Under the pieces are notes generated by a model. It was not told the DNA's origin. It ran no database searches and saw only the letters and a list, made by a program, of their open reading frames with translations. A stretch of 28,372 nt of DNA from IMG/VR virus record IMGVR_UViG_3300042478_002123, positions 1 through 28,372 of that record; one strand, given 5' to 3'. This DNA comes from a virus. Below are positions 1-7,532 of this stretch, piece by piece. The position numbers and the translations under genes are program-made. Every line of letters begins with the position of its first letter. Positions within the stretch are counted from its first letter, which is position 1.

Positions 1-1867
1 TTTGTATCACAAGCCAGTCATTATTATATAGGTTTACTGAATTTTCGGACAAGGTTATGGAAGATCCGCTGGTTTGATAGGACTGCCTAGAGGTATATAA
101 ATCATAATGATTAATAATCTTATTATAATCTAATGAATTTTGGTAAAATGACATATATTGATATAGAGCCTTTACCGATCCATTAGATTTATGATTTATA
201 GTTAATTCCCCTTCTACTGGCTCCGTTAAGTTAATGACTACATGATATAAATTATTATATTTAAATATATTAGAAATATTAGTTTCTGGGGTCGCATCCA
301 CACCATTTACGTATATAGAGTCAATATTATCTTTATTGACATTTCCTAGACTATCCCAATAATACCCAGTTTCTGTTGAATCTTGTAAAATTAATCCGCT
401 AAATTTAGGAAGTAGGTCTACCACTTCTGCTGGGTTTACGTCTATAGTTTCTGTATTTGGATTAATTTCAGCATTAATAACATTGTTTTGAGATAAAGGA
501 ATGTTTACAATTTCTGCATCGGTTACTGGAAGCAGGAAAAATGGGGTATAAAAAAACTCAATGCTTTTTATTTTATTAGTTAAATTAATTTTAAATCCAG
601 ATTCGCTTGGCGATAATATCCCATTTCTTAAATCTCTAGATACAACTGAATATTTTTTTGATCCCAAATAGTATTCTAAATTTTCAATTTTGGATAAATA
701 CCCTGATCCATTTTTTGAATACATAATTTGATTATTATAAAAGCTAATATTTAAATTATATAATTTTGGTAAATATTTAGATATATCTTCAGAAGAGATT
801 GTTATTCTTATATTTAAAAGTCTACTATCATTAAATTCTAAAGAATTATATTGTGGTATAGATTCTCCATTTGAACATAAAAAATAATTTATTCCGTCTG
901 TGCTAGTTTCTACAGTAACTCCACTGTCTCCAAACCAATCTATTTTTGAAGAATTCATTGTTATTGCAGCTGGCAAAAATATAGTGTCTTCTAAAACAAT
1001 ACTTTTTTCTTCTGGGATTTCACTACTTTTTATTTGTATATATTGATTTGTTTGATCATAATAAAGATCTTCTGTTATTAATTCTTGCCATGATCTATTA
1101 AATGGATATGAATATGAAAAAACTTTACTAATGTCTGTATCATAGAACTCAAAAATTTCTCCGTTGTCAGATTGTGATATTTGTGCTGGACTGGTGTAAC
1201 TATCATTTAAATAATGATCTAAAATTTTTGTACTTGGTAGCCCATATCTATATATTGCTACATCATCTATCAAAAAAGTATCTTGTGTGTCAGATGTAGG
1301 GCCAGATGATATTAATACTTGAGTATTTGTAAATGGATTGCCTTCTATATTTTTACTAATACATAATATGCCGTCTATATAGATATGAGCCTCTTTGACT
1401 AAATAAACACATACAATGTGAATTGATTTATTTACATATGGAAGATTATACTCTAAAGACTCTTGGTCTAATTTAAAAATTATATTTTTATCTTTATAGA
1501 ATATTCCAATATTTTTAGAAGCATCTCCAAGTATTTTTGTTATTTTATCCGTATATATTTTAGGATATATCCAGCATTCTAATGTAAAATCATTATCTCC
1601 GTAATAAACTGTGCCGAATCCTCCTGGGAAATTATTCTGGTAGTACCCGTTTATTATTGGAAAATTTATATTATTGTCTGAATTAACCTCTAAACAGTTT
1701 TGTCCGCCTAATGATAATGGTATCATTTTGGTTGATGTATCAAAAATTCCACTATATGATGCATCATTATTGCATCCAGAAAAATCTTTTAGCGTGCCAT
1801 TTTGAGCACTATCAAGTGTCCAGAATCCTATTGGGTTATCTTTCATAACCATTAATTTATTAGACAT
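1..1867 (-). CDS. LamG-domain phage structural protein, C-terminus beyond the window
   Basis: An open frame starts with ATG at 1867 and runs leftwards through the window edge, giving 622 visible codons. Residues about 8-210 look like a LamG/concanavalin-A-like lectin domain: an N-terminal GFWTLD strand, later DFTLECWIYPK, then a HIYIDGI strand and a closing FLIDDVAIYRYGLP, the usual 'activity/iconic' segment of LamG folds. The rest is Asn/Ser/Ile-rich and beta-strand-like with no named motif. LamG domains in phages are commonly carbohydrate-binding parts of fibres or baseplates, and I infer that role here. It lies just downstream of the oxygenase operon but has its own strong promoter with only 6 nt between the -10 box and the ATG; no good Shine-Dalgarno is present. 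The product is probably made in large amounts. The LamG call is fairly secure; the exact virion position is unknown. Confidence 0.75.
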   Translation of the reverse strand, partial: MSNKLMVMKDNPIGFWTLDSAQNGTLKDFSGCNNDASYSGIFDTSTKMIPLSLGGQNCLEVNSDNNINFPIINGYYQNNFPGGFGTVYYGDNDFTLECWIYPKIYTDKITKILGDASKNIGIFYKDKNIIFKLDQESLEYNLPYVNKSIHIVCVYLVKEAHIYIDGILCISKNIEGNPFTNTQVLISSGPTSDTQDTFLIDDVAIYRYGLPSTKILDHYLNDSYTSPAQISQSDNGEIFEFYDTDISKVFSYSYPFNRSWQELITEDLYYDQTNQYIQIKSSEIPEEKSIVLEDTIFLPAAITMNSSKIDWFGDSGVTVETSTDGINYFLCSNGESIPQYNSLEFNDSRLLNIRITISSEDISKYLPKLYNLNISFYNNQIMYSKNGSGYLSKIENLEYYLGSKKYSVVSRDLRNGILSPSESGFKINLTNKIKSIEFFYTPFFLLPVTDAEIVNIPLSQNNVINAEINPNTETIDVNPAEVVDLLPKFSGLILQDSTETGYYWDSLGNVNKDNIDSIYVNGVDATPETNISNIFKYNNLYHVVINLTEPVEGELTINHKSNGSVKALYQYMSFYQNSLDYNKIINHYDLYTSRQSYQTSGSSITLSENSVNLYNNDWLVIQ

Positions 1868-1873
1868 CTTTTA

Positions 1874-1903
1874 ATTATACCCTAAATTTTAAAAAATTGT
1901 AAA
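1874..1903 (-). promoter_or_regulatory. Sigma70-type promoter giving a probably leaderless mRNA for the LamG gene
   Basis: On the minus strand a -35 TTTACA (1898-1903), an 18-bp spacer and a perfect -10 TATAAT (1874-1879) are followed by 6 nt and then the ATG at 1867. This predicts that transcription starts at or within a base of the ATG. The -35 reaches to the base before the stop codon of the upstream oxygenase gene. Confidence 0.7.
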
Positions 1904-2506
1904 TTACCAAAATTTCTCTTTAAACCAAAAAAGAGGTATCATATATTTTAAACCAGATTTTGTTGGTTTTGGATCATGCATATATGGCTGATAAGATGGA
2001 AAAATTACTAAGCTTCCAGCAGATGGCTTAATCTTAATTCCTTGATTTGGAAACTCTATTTCTCCACCCTCATAATCATCGTTTAAATAGAATACCATTG
2101 AAATTGATGGTTGCTTAATGTTATAAATATCTTCCGTATCTACGTGAGGACCCATGTATGCACTTGTATTATATTTTCTTATTGTAAAATGGTCTGGCAT
2201 GTACCCAGAATCTTGATTAGTTTTTTTACAATAATCCTCTACACAAAAATCTATTAAGTTTTTAAGAGTTTTTGCAATAATAAAAGAACTTGATTCTTCA
2301 TTACAATTATTTAATATATTTGTAAATGAAGCCTCTCTAAATTCTCCATATAGCACATTTGCATTACTAGCATACCATGGCTTCCAATTAGAAAAAATAT
2401 TTGCATTTTCTTGTTCTACATCATTAATTAAATTAATAAAATGATTTAAATCATCAATTAAATTTTCATAATATACAACATTATCACATAGTATTGTTGT
2501 TTTCAT
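1904..2506 (-). CDS. 2OG-Fe(II) oxygenase, prolyl-4-hydroxylase-like (operon gene 8)
   Basis: 200 residues, a full-length single-domain member of the P4H-type double-stranded beta-helix oxygenases. The iron ligands are visible: H121-x-D123 in GPHVDTED and the distal H177 in PYMHDPKP. The family's core strand YLNDDYEGGEIEF follows the HxD motif. The position that normally carries the 2-oxoglutarate-binding Arg/Lys is K187 (GLKYMIP). Such enzymes couple 2-oxoglutarate decarboxylation to hydroxylation, most often of Pro, Lys or other residues in proteins; the substrate here is unknown. The start lies inside the end of the preceding gene (23-bp overlap) with no clear Shine-Dalgarno, so it is probably translated by coupling. 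It is the last gene of the eight-gene operon. Confidence 0.88.
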   Translation of the reverse strand: MKTTILCDNVVYYENLIDDLNHFINLINDVEQENANIFSNWKPWYASNANVLYGEFREASFTNILNNCNEESSSFIIAKTLKNLIDFCVEDYCKKTNQDSGYMPDHFTIRKYNTSAYMGPHVDTEDIYNIKQPSISMVFYLNDDYEGGEIEFPNQGIKIKPSAGSLVIFPSYQPYMHDPKPTKSGLKYMIPLFWFKEKFW

Positions 2507-3302
2507 TATTTTTCATTTTTTCTGAATACTTTATTTGTTTTCCATCTTCAAAATAAAGCATTGCTTCTGGCATTTCTCTTTTAATTCTTTCTTCTTCTAT
2601 TTTAAGCCATTCTCTAGGTCCATAAATTTTTTGACTATTTAACCAAGATTGTGACCCGTCTGAAATATAGGTAATAAAGTTTCTTACAAAAAACTTTTCT
2701 CCTTTTTTAATTGTTTTTACTCCATGAAAATATGGTGGCACTGAAGGGAAGACTAAAATGTCTCCCGCTTTTGGCTTGTGTGAAACAAATTGTCCATCTA
2801 TAAAAAATTCAATATCTCCACCATCATAGTCGTCATTAATGTATGTTGTGCATGTTAAAAAAAACTTTGAACCTGGCCATTCAGCTTCAAATATTTTAAA
2901 ATCTGTGTGATACTGCATTGCTAGATTATTTTCTAAAACATCTAAATCTTTTTTATATTTTGAAAATGAGGAAGACATTAATTGCGCTCCCTCTGGCATA
3001 ACAACATTATTGTTTTTTATATATTCATTTATTGCAATGTTATATGCTTCATAAACACTATCAGATAAAAGTTTTTCTTTATCATACATTTCGCCATACT
3101 CTCTAGCTTCTGAATCTTCGTGTTTTTGTTGAGTATAGGTTCCAAAAACTGACCACTTATCCCATTTTCTTAAATAGTATTTGCCATCAGATGTTTTTTC
3201 AGATTCTTTCATAGTTTGATATAAATCTTCTACATTTGGCAATAAATTTCTATATACCTCTATTTTTGGATAAATTACTATTCTTTGATACTGGTTACTC
3301 AT
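2484..3302 (-). CDS. 2OG-Fe(II) oxygenase, prolyl-4-hydroxylase-like (operon gene 7)
   Basis: 272 residues, the longest oxygenase of the left operon. The metal triad is H132-x-D134 (YHTDF) and H193 (PYFHGV). The conserved core strand YINDDYDGGDIEFF and the turn KPKAGDILVFPS precede the distal His. A basic residue for 2-oxoglutarate is present as K203 or R207 in GEKFFVRNF. It resembles the gene at 23631-24605 more than its operon neighbours, sharing the HGVK and the F[VI]R motifs and a long charged C-terminal tail (residues about 215-272). An AAGGAG Shine-Dalgarno lies about 10 nt before the ATG, which overlaps the previous stop codon (ATGA). Substrate unknown. Confidence 0.88.
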   Translation of the reverse strand: MSNQYQRIVIYPKIEVYRNLLPNVEDLYQTMKESEKTSDGKYYLRKWDKWSVFGTYTQQKHEDSEAREYGEMYDKEKLLSDSVYEAYNIAINEYIKNNNVVMPEGAQLMSSSFSKYKKDLDVLENNLAMQYHTDFKIFEAEWPGSKFFLTCTTYINDDYDGGDIEFFIDGQFVSHKPKAGDILVFPSVPPYFHGVKTIKKGEKFFVRNFITYISDGSQSWLNSQKIYGPREWLKIEEERIKREMPEAMLYFEDGKQIKYSEKMKNNENNNTM

Positions 3303-4024
3303 GCATTTTTCTCCTTTTCGTATTTACTCTTATATGTTGGAATTATTCCATTTTGTCTATCTTGTTCCCATTTTTTATACATTAAATCTTGTTCTGATCT
3401 TATTCCCTTTAGTTCCACTTCCCATTTAGCTTTTTCTTCATCTGTGTAGACTGCATCTGCATCGTCCCAAAATGATCCAATAGTATATCTCTCTCCATTT
3501 TTAACTGTAGTTACTTCGTGCTCATTCTTATATCCACCTTTAAATATTGAAATCATTCCAGTTTTTGGTTTTATATTAATTGGATAATGTTCAAAATTTA
3601 AATTTCCACCATCAAAATTATCATTTAAATATAAAAATATTGCATATTTACTTCTTTGAAATGCTGTAGGGTTACCGTGTTCATCAGAGTTATCGGAATG
3701 AAATCCTGCAAATGCTCCTTCTGTCCATTTTTGTGCATGATAACTAATTTCAGACAGCTTATTGTTAAAACAAATTTCTCCAGCATTTTTTATTTTTTCT
3801 TTAAGGCTGTGAAAATATTTTGGGTCAAAACCAAACGGAATTAAATTATTATCATATTCCCAAAAACCCATAGCATACGATTCATAAAAAGAAATTTGAT
3901 TCCATTTTATGTAATCATTCTGCACAGACATTTCTAAATAATCTATAATTCTTTTGCATTCGTCTTCATTTAAAAAGTTATCTATTGTAAAAACATCGTC
4001 TTTATGTTGTTTTATATCATACAT
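3299..4024 (-). CDS. 2OG-Fe(II) oxygenase, prolyl-4-hydroxylase-like (operon gene 6)
   Basis: 241 residues from the chosen start. Two ATGs are possible, at 4033 and 4024; I chose 4024 because AAAGG sits about 9 nt before it but directly abuts the other. The metal ligands are H109-x-D111 (FHSDNSDEHG) and H169 (NEHEVTTVKNG), with the core strand YLNDNFDGGNLNF between them. R179 in NGERYTIGSFW is the expected 2-oxoglutarate-binding Arg, a more canonical arrangement than the Lys of several neighbours. The N-terminus (IDNFLNEDECKRIIDYL) is the helix typically found ahead of the catalytic domain in this family. It overlaps both neighbours by a few bases. Confidence 0.88.
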   Translation of the reverse strand: MYDIKQHKDDVFTIDNFLNEDECKRIIDYLEMSVQNDYIKWNQISFYESYAMGFWEYDNNLIPFGFDPKYFHSLKEKIKNAGEICFNNKLSEISYHAQKWTEGAFAGFHSDNSDEHGNPTAFQRSKYAIFLYLNDNFDGGNLNFEHYPINIKPKTGMISIFKGGYKNEHEVTTVKNGERYTIGSFWDDADAVYTDEEKAKWEVELKGIRSEQDLMYKKWEQDRQNGIIPTYKSKYEKEKNA

Positions 4025-4736
4025 TATTGTCATCCTTTAATTTAGTTATGGTCCAAAACCAAGGAGATGTGTATCTACATCCTTCTTTAACAACATTAAC
4101 CCCGTGAATATAATTCATATCTCCAGGGAAAAAATATGCTGCTCTAGCTTTTGGTTTAAATGATATATTTTGTTTTGGAAAATGTAACTCCCCGCCTTCA
4201 TAGTCATCATTTAAATAAAATATTGTTCCTAAATCGTACCATGGGAAGTCATTTTCTTTTCCTGCGTCTGGGCCCTCGTGTAACTCTTTATCTGCATGGG
4301 GGAATTGATATGTTCCTTTTGGCCAACGTACAATAGCTGGGTGGGTAGACATGGCCTCTACATTATAAAATGATTCAATAACAGGTTTTAATCTATCTAT
4401 AATATTTCTTAGCATTAGAACAACATCTTGATTTGCTTTCATTAAAGTATTAAGTGTGGCTACTCTATTTTCCCATACCCTATGATCATAAATTATTGTT
4501 CCATTTTCATTATAATGGGATTCTGTAACATCCCAAATTTTATTATTTTTAGCAAAATTTAATAAAAATTCTTGTTCTTCATTTGTTAAAAAGTTTTCTA
4601 TTTCTTGTATCATATCTGAAGATGATCCGAAATAGCCAGAAGGTGTTATTGATTGCCTTGCTGTTCTAATATACTTATTATCGTTTATAGAATCAACATT
4701 TTGAATTATGTCTTTTCCTTTAGCGTTTTCAAACAT
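4017..4736 (-). CDS. 2OG-Fe(II) oxygenase, prolyl-4-hydroxylase-like (operon gene 5)
   Basis: 239 residues. The catalytic core runs from about residue 130 to 230: H147-x-D149 (FPHADKELH), core strand YLNDDYEGGELHFP, distal H211 (NYIHGVNVV) and R221 (GCRYTSPWFW). An N-terminal extension of about 40 residues comes before the family's usual starting helix (IENFLTNEEQEFLLNFA). The start codon is preceded by a near-perfect AGGAGG at about 7 nt, so this gene should be well translated independently of its upstream neighbour, the unknown protein at 4746-5465. Confidence 0.88.
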   Translation of the reverse strand: MFENAKGKDIIQNVDSINDNKYIRTARQSITPSGYFGSSSDMIQEIENFLTNEEQEFLLNFAKNNKIWDVTESHYNENGTIIYDHRVWENRVATLNTLMKANQDVVLMLRNIIDRLKPVIESFYNVEAMSTHPAIVRWPKGTYQFPHADKELHEGPDAGKENDFPWYDLGTIFYLNDDYEGGELHFPKQNISFKPKARAAYFFPGDMNYIHGVNVVKEGCRYTSPWFWTITKLKDDNNV

Positions 4737-4745
4737 ATGTGCCTC

Positions 4746-5465
4746 CTATTTATATTCCTTTGGTACCCAAATATTTTTTTTATAAATTCCTCCGCCTTTT
4801 ACTCTAAAATTTTTAGCAGTCTTAACGTGTTTTTTTACCATTTCTTTTTTTTCATGAAGGACTGGATCCATCGACCAATCCTCTCTTTTAAATGGAATTA
4901 CTTGTGCATACGGAGTTCCTTTTGGAATTAACCCGACAAAATCATTTTTTAAAAAAAATGGAATAAGGCCAGATATAGTATACATATCACTATCTATAAT
5001 ACCATTAGTTGTTAAAAATGGTAAATCAAATCTATTAAGGGGATTTAAAACTAATAAGCTATATCCTTTGGGGGTCTCCATAGCCCAATTTGGCCACCAA
5101 TGAAAATGAGTTTCTCTATATCCACTTGGTACCACAAACTCTGGCATTTTTTCTCTTCTTGCACAAAACTCTTCATATCCTTTTGGCGTTTCTACGTATA
5201 TCTCACCTTTATATTCGTAAAAAGCTAAATCACATGGAGTTTTTAAAAGATACCCTAAAGAAAATGAATCTAGTAACGCTGGGCAAGACTTAAATCCAAG
5301 TCCTCTTTCTCCAAAATTATCAGTTACATAAGATCCATCATCGTTTTTCCAATATTTACTTGCTTGGGAAAACCAATTGGGAATGCTTAATTTTGCTGGT
5401 ACTGGCAAAAAGTCTTTTGAGTCTTTGTTATATGGCCTTGAAGAATGAAAAATAATTTTATTCAT
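4746..5465 (-). CDS. Uncharacterised beta-rich protein, related to its upstream neighbour
   Basis: 239 residues from ATG 5465 (an alternative ATG at 5480 adds five). No HxD...H oxygenase motif is present. The C-terminal half (GYSLLVLNPLNRF, then a DSDMYTISGLIPFFL strand, then GLIPKGTPYAQVIPFKRE) lines up by eye with the same part of the next protein upstream. In both, a LL.(M/L).P.P.N/R.F strand is followed by a hydrophobic pair of strands and a final GxPxxQVIPF or NQPFISIVPIS strand. That pattern resembles phage families annotated only as domains of unknown function (I recall DUF6065, not checked). Being the fourth gene of an oxygenase operon, it could be a partner, adaptor or substrate-binding protein. 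The start overlaps the previous stop by 8 nt, suggesting translational coupling. Confidence 0.6.
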   Translation of the reverse strand: MNKIIFHSSRPYNKDSKDFLPVPAKLSIPNWFSQASKYWKNDDGSYVTDNFGERGLGFKSCPALLDSFSLGYLLKTPCDLAFYEYKGEIYVETPKGYEEFCARREKMPEFVVPSGYRETHFHWWPNWAMETPKGYSLLVLNPLNRFDLPFLTTNGIIDSDMYTISGLIPFFLKNDFVGLIPKGTPYAQVIPFKREDWSMDPVLHEKKEMVKKHVKTAKNFRVKGGGIYKKNIWVPKEYK

Positions 5466-6162
5466 TTTTATTATTAACATAAAGTCTTATTGCTTTTACT
5501 TCATGCTCTCCTATTTTTTGACCTTTATAGTTTACTGCATCTCTGTAAAAATTAGTCCACTTACCGCTATCTGTTTTTTCTTTAACAATTTTAACGTGCT
5601 CTTCTTCTTTTAAAACTACATTATTTTTTATATTTTTATAATTGTCAATTTCAATTATAGAGTTTTGTAAATATGATAAAGATATTGGAACAATTGATAT
5701 AAATGGTTGATTAGCTTTTATAGTAATTTTTGTAAAAGGTTTAGTAATTCTTAATGCACAGGGAAACTCTCCTTTAAAAAATGATGTACTTATAATTGTA
5801 GTAAATGCTTGTGCCCCATCTATAAACATATTTGGAACTGGCATTTGTAACAAACTAACATCTTTATCTGTTTCAAATACTATTCCAGTTTTAAAACTTA
5901 TTGTTGCATTAGCTCTTTCTGTATAGCAGTATTCTTCGCCTTCTAATATTTTAACATGATTTCCAGATGTGTCTGATATTCCGTCCCATACAAAAGAAAT
6001 ATCTTTTGGAAATGAAAGGCCCCACCCTAAGCCATTTGCTAATGTTACTGGAAAACACTTATATGCATGACCATCTACTGTATTGTCCATCCAGTCTCTT
6101 TTAATATTTATTTGAGAAATATTTGCAGAGTTATTATTTTTATAGGCTGTAACTTTATACAC
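5458..6162 (-). CDS. Uncharacterised beta-rich protein, possible DUF6065-like
   Basis: 234 residues with a GTG start at 6162 that overlaps the TAG of the preceding oxygenase by one base. The segment around residues 34-60 (YKCFPVTLANGLGWGLSFP) followed by FVWDG is what I associate with DUF6065 proteins of phages and bacteria, a tentative memory-based assignment. Residues about 102-165 share strand order and hydrophobic pattern with the downstream protein (4746-5465), so the two look like divergent paralogues. There are no catalytic His/Asp motifs of oxygenases. It lies between two oxygenase genes in the same operon, which suggests a shared pathway; its molecular role is unknown. Confidence 0.6.
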   Translation of the reverse strand: MYKVTAYKNNNSANISQINIKRDWMDNTVDGHAYKCFPVTLANGLGWGLSFPKDISFVWDGISDTSGNHVKILEGEEYCYTERANATISFKTGIVFETDKDVSLLQMPVPNMFIDGAQAFTTIISTSFFKGEFPCALRITKPFTKITIKANQPFISIVPISLSYLQNSIIEIDNYKNIKNNVVLKEEEHVKIVKEKTDSGKWTNFYRDAVNYKGQKIGEHEVKAIRLYVNNKNE

Positions 6163-6857
6163 TATGCATAATTTTCTGTATATTTTTTTTCTATTTCTCT
6201 ATATTCTGGAGTATGTGGTGCTTCTAGATAGTCTAACATAGTTACTATAGAATACTTAACACCTTTTGTGACTGGCATAGCTGCGTGAGAATATATATAA
6301 GATGAAGGAAATAGGTATAGATCGCCAGCCTTTGGTTTAATTTTTAAATTAAATTTATCAAAAAATAACTCTCCGCCTTCATAATCGTCATTTATATATC
6401 CGACTGATGAGAGCACACAGATATAAGAATATCCGTGATCAGAATGAACTTGGAAATGTTGATCTTCTCCGTATTTAACAAAATTAAAGGATTCCCAATA
6501 ATTTAAAGGAGCAAGCCCAAACATTTTGCTATAGTCTTTAACTGGATCTATCTGTGCTACGTATGAATCTTCCCAAATTTTTTCTAAAGCATATTCAGTT
6601 TCTTTTTTATTTTCTGGGGGGACGCTTTCTCCGCCTAGCATCAAATATCCATTAGGATTACTTTTTATTTTAAAATCGGCACAATCTCTATATCTTTTAT
6701 CTTCTAGATTATATCCTGTTTTTGCAGTTTTCCATTTATATGGGTTGTTTTCTTTTGATAATTCATTTTCTAATCTTGCAACTAAATTCATTGACTCTGT
6801 AAAAACATTTCTATAGACCATAATTCCTGGTGCTAAGTATTCTGCATTTTCTAACAT
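6162..6857 (-). CDS. 2OG-Fe(II) oxygenase, prolyl-4-hydroxylase-like (operon gene 2)
   Basis: 231 residues. Metal ligands are H138-x-D140 in FQVHSDHGY and H191 in YIYSHAAMPV, with the core strand YINDDYEGGELFF and the turn KPKAGDLYLFPSS between them. K201 (GVKYSIVTM) takes the place of the usual 2-oxoglutarate Arg. It is clearly a tandem paralogue of the gene just upstream (6858-7475): both share LNYWESFNFVKY, HSDHG, the LYLFPSS turn and KYSIVTM. This copy carries an insertion around residues 68-90. An AAAGGAG Shine-Dalgarno lies about 6 nt before the ATG and overlaps the preceding stop region. Confidence 0.9.
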   Translation of the reverse strand: MLENAEYLAPGIMVYRNVFTESMNLVARLENELSKENNPYKWKTAKTGYNLEDKRYRDCADFKIKSNPNGYLMLGGESVPPENKKETEYALEKIWEDSYVAQIDPVKDYSKMFGLAPLNYWESFNFVKYGEDQHFQVHSDHGYSYICVLSSVGYINDDYEGGELFFDKFNLKIKPKAGDLYLFPSSYIYSHAAMPVTKGVKYSIVTMLDYLEAPHTPEYREIEKKYTENYA

Positions 6858-7475
6858 TTATACTCCTTTATGATGCTTATCGTTATAATCAAACATTGTT
6901 ACTATCGAATATTTTGTACCAGATTTTATTGGTAGCGATTTATGAGAATATATAAAAGAAGATGGGAATAAGTATAATTGCCCAGCTTTTGGTTTAATGT
7001 ATATGTTTAATTTTGGAAAATATAATTCGCCACCATCATAATTATCATTTAAATAACCTACTCCAGAAACTGTACAAACATATGCGTCGCCGTGATCTGA
7101 GTGCTCTTCAAAATGATGACCCTCTGTATATTTAACAAAATTAAATGATTCCCAATAATTTAATTTAATATTATACATACTTGAATAGTCTTCTAAACAT
7201 TCCTTTTGAGCATTATAAGAGTCCTGCCAAATAGATTGTAATTCTAGACTACTTTTATTTTTTATAATAGAAAAATTATTGGATTTTGCAATTTTAAAAT
7301 CTAAACAATTTCTATATTCTGGAATTTTTTTCTTCCATCCTACCATTGCTTCTTTCCAGGAATATATTCCGTTGCTTTGTTTTATTGTACTCTCTACTCT
7401 TTCAATTAAATTAAGAGAATCTGGAAATACGTTTTCATACAGCCAAATACCATATCCTACTTCTATTTTTTGCAA
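6858..7475 (-). CDS. 2OG-Fe(II) oxygenase, prolyl-4-hydroxylase-like (operon gene 1)
   Basis: 205 residues with a TTG start at 7475, preceded by an AGAAAG ribosome-binding site that recurs elsewhere in this genome. Ligands are H125-x-D127 (EEHSDHGDAY) and H178 (IYSHKSLPI), core strand YLNDNYDGGELYF, and K188 (GTKYSIVTM) at the 2-oxoglutarate position. It is the shorter tandem paralogue of the next gene. As first gene of the oxygenase operon it sits right behind the promoter at 7502-7530. Its upstream neighbour is the Pro-Pro-Gly-repeat/Hint protein, which makes that protein a natural candidate substrate (inference). Confidence 0.88.
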   Translation of the reverse strand: MQKIEVGYGIWLYENVFPDSLNLIERVESTIKQSNGIYSWKEAMVGWKKKIPEYRNCLDFKIAKSNNFSIIKNKSSLELQSIWQDSYNAQKECLEDYSSMYNIKLNYWESFNFVKYTEGHHFEEHSDHGDAYVCTVSGVGYLNDNYDGGELYFPKLNIYIKPKAGQLYLFPSSFIYSHKSLPIKSGTKYSIVTMFDYNDKHHKGV

Positions 7476-7501
7476 AATAAATTCTTTCTACTAGTTTATT
7501 T

Positions 7502-7530
7502 ATTATAGCAAAATAATCTAAAAATGTCTA
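7502..7530 (-). promoter_or_regulatory. Promoter of the oxygenase operon (extended -10)
   Basis: On the minus strand TAGACA (7525-7530), a 17-bp spacer and TATAAT (7502-7507), with TGC immediately before the -10 forming an extended -10 element. It lies in the 57-bp gap between the Hint-protein gene and the first oxygenase, so the operon can be transcribed separately from the structural genes. The same TGn-TATAAT form occurs ahead of 8908-11571 and 13667-14224. Confidence 0.6.
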
Positions 7531-7532
7531 GG

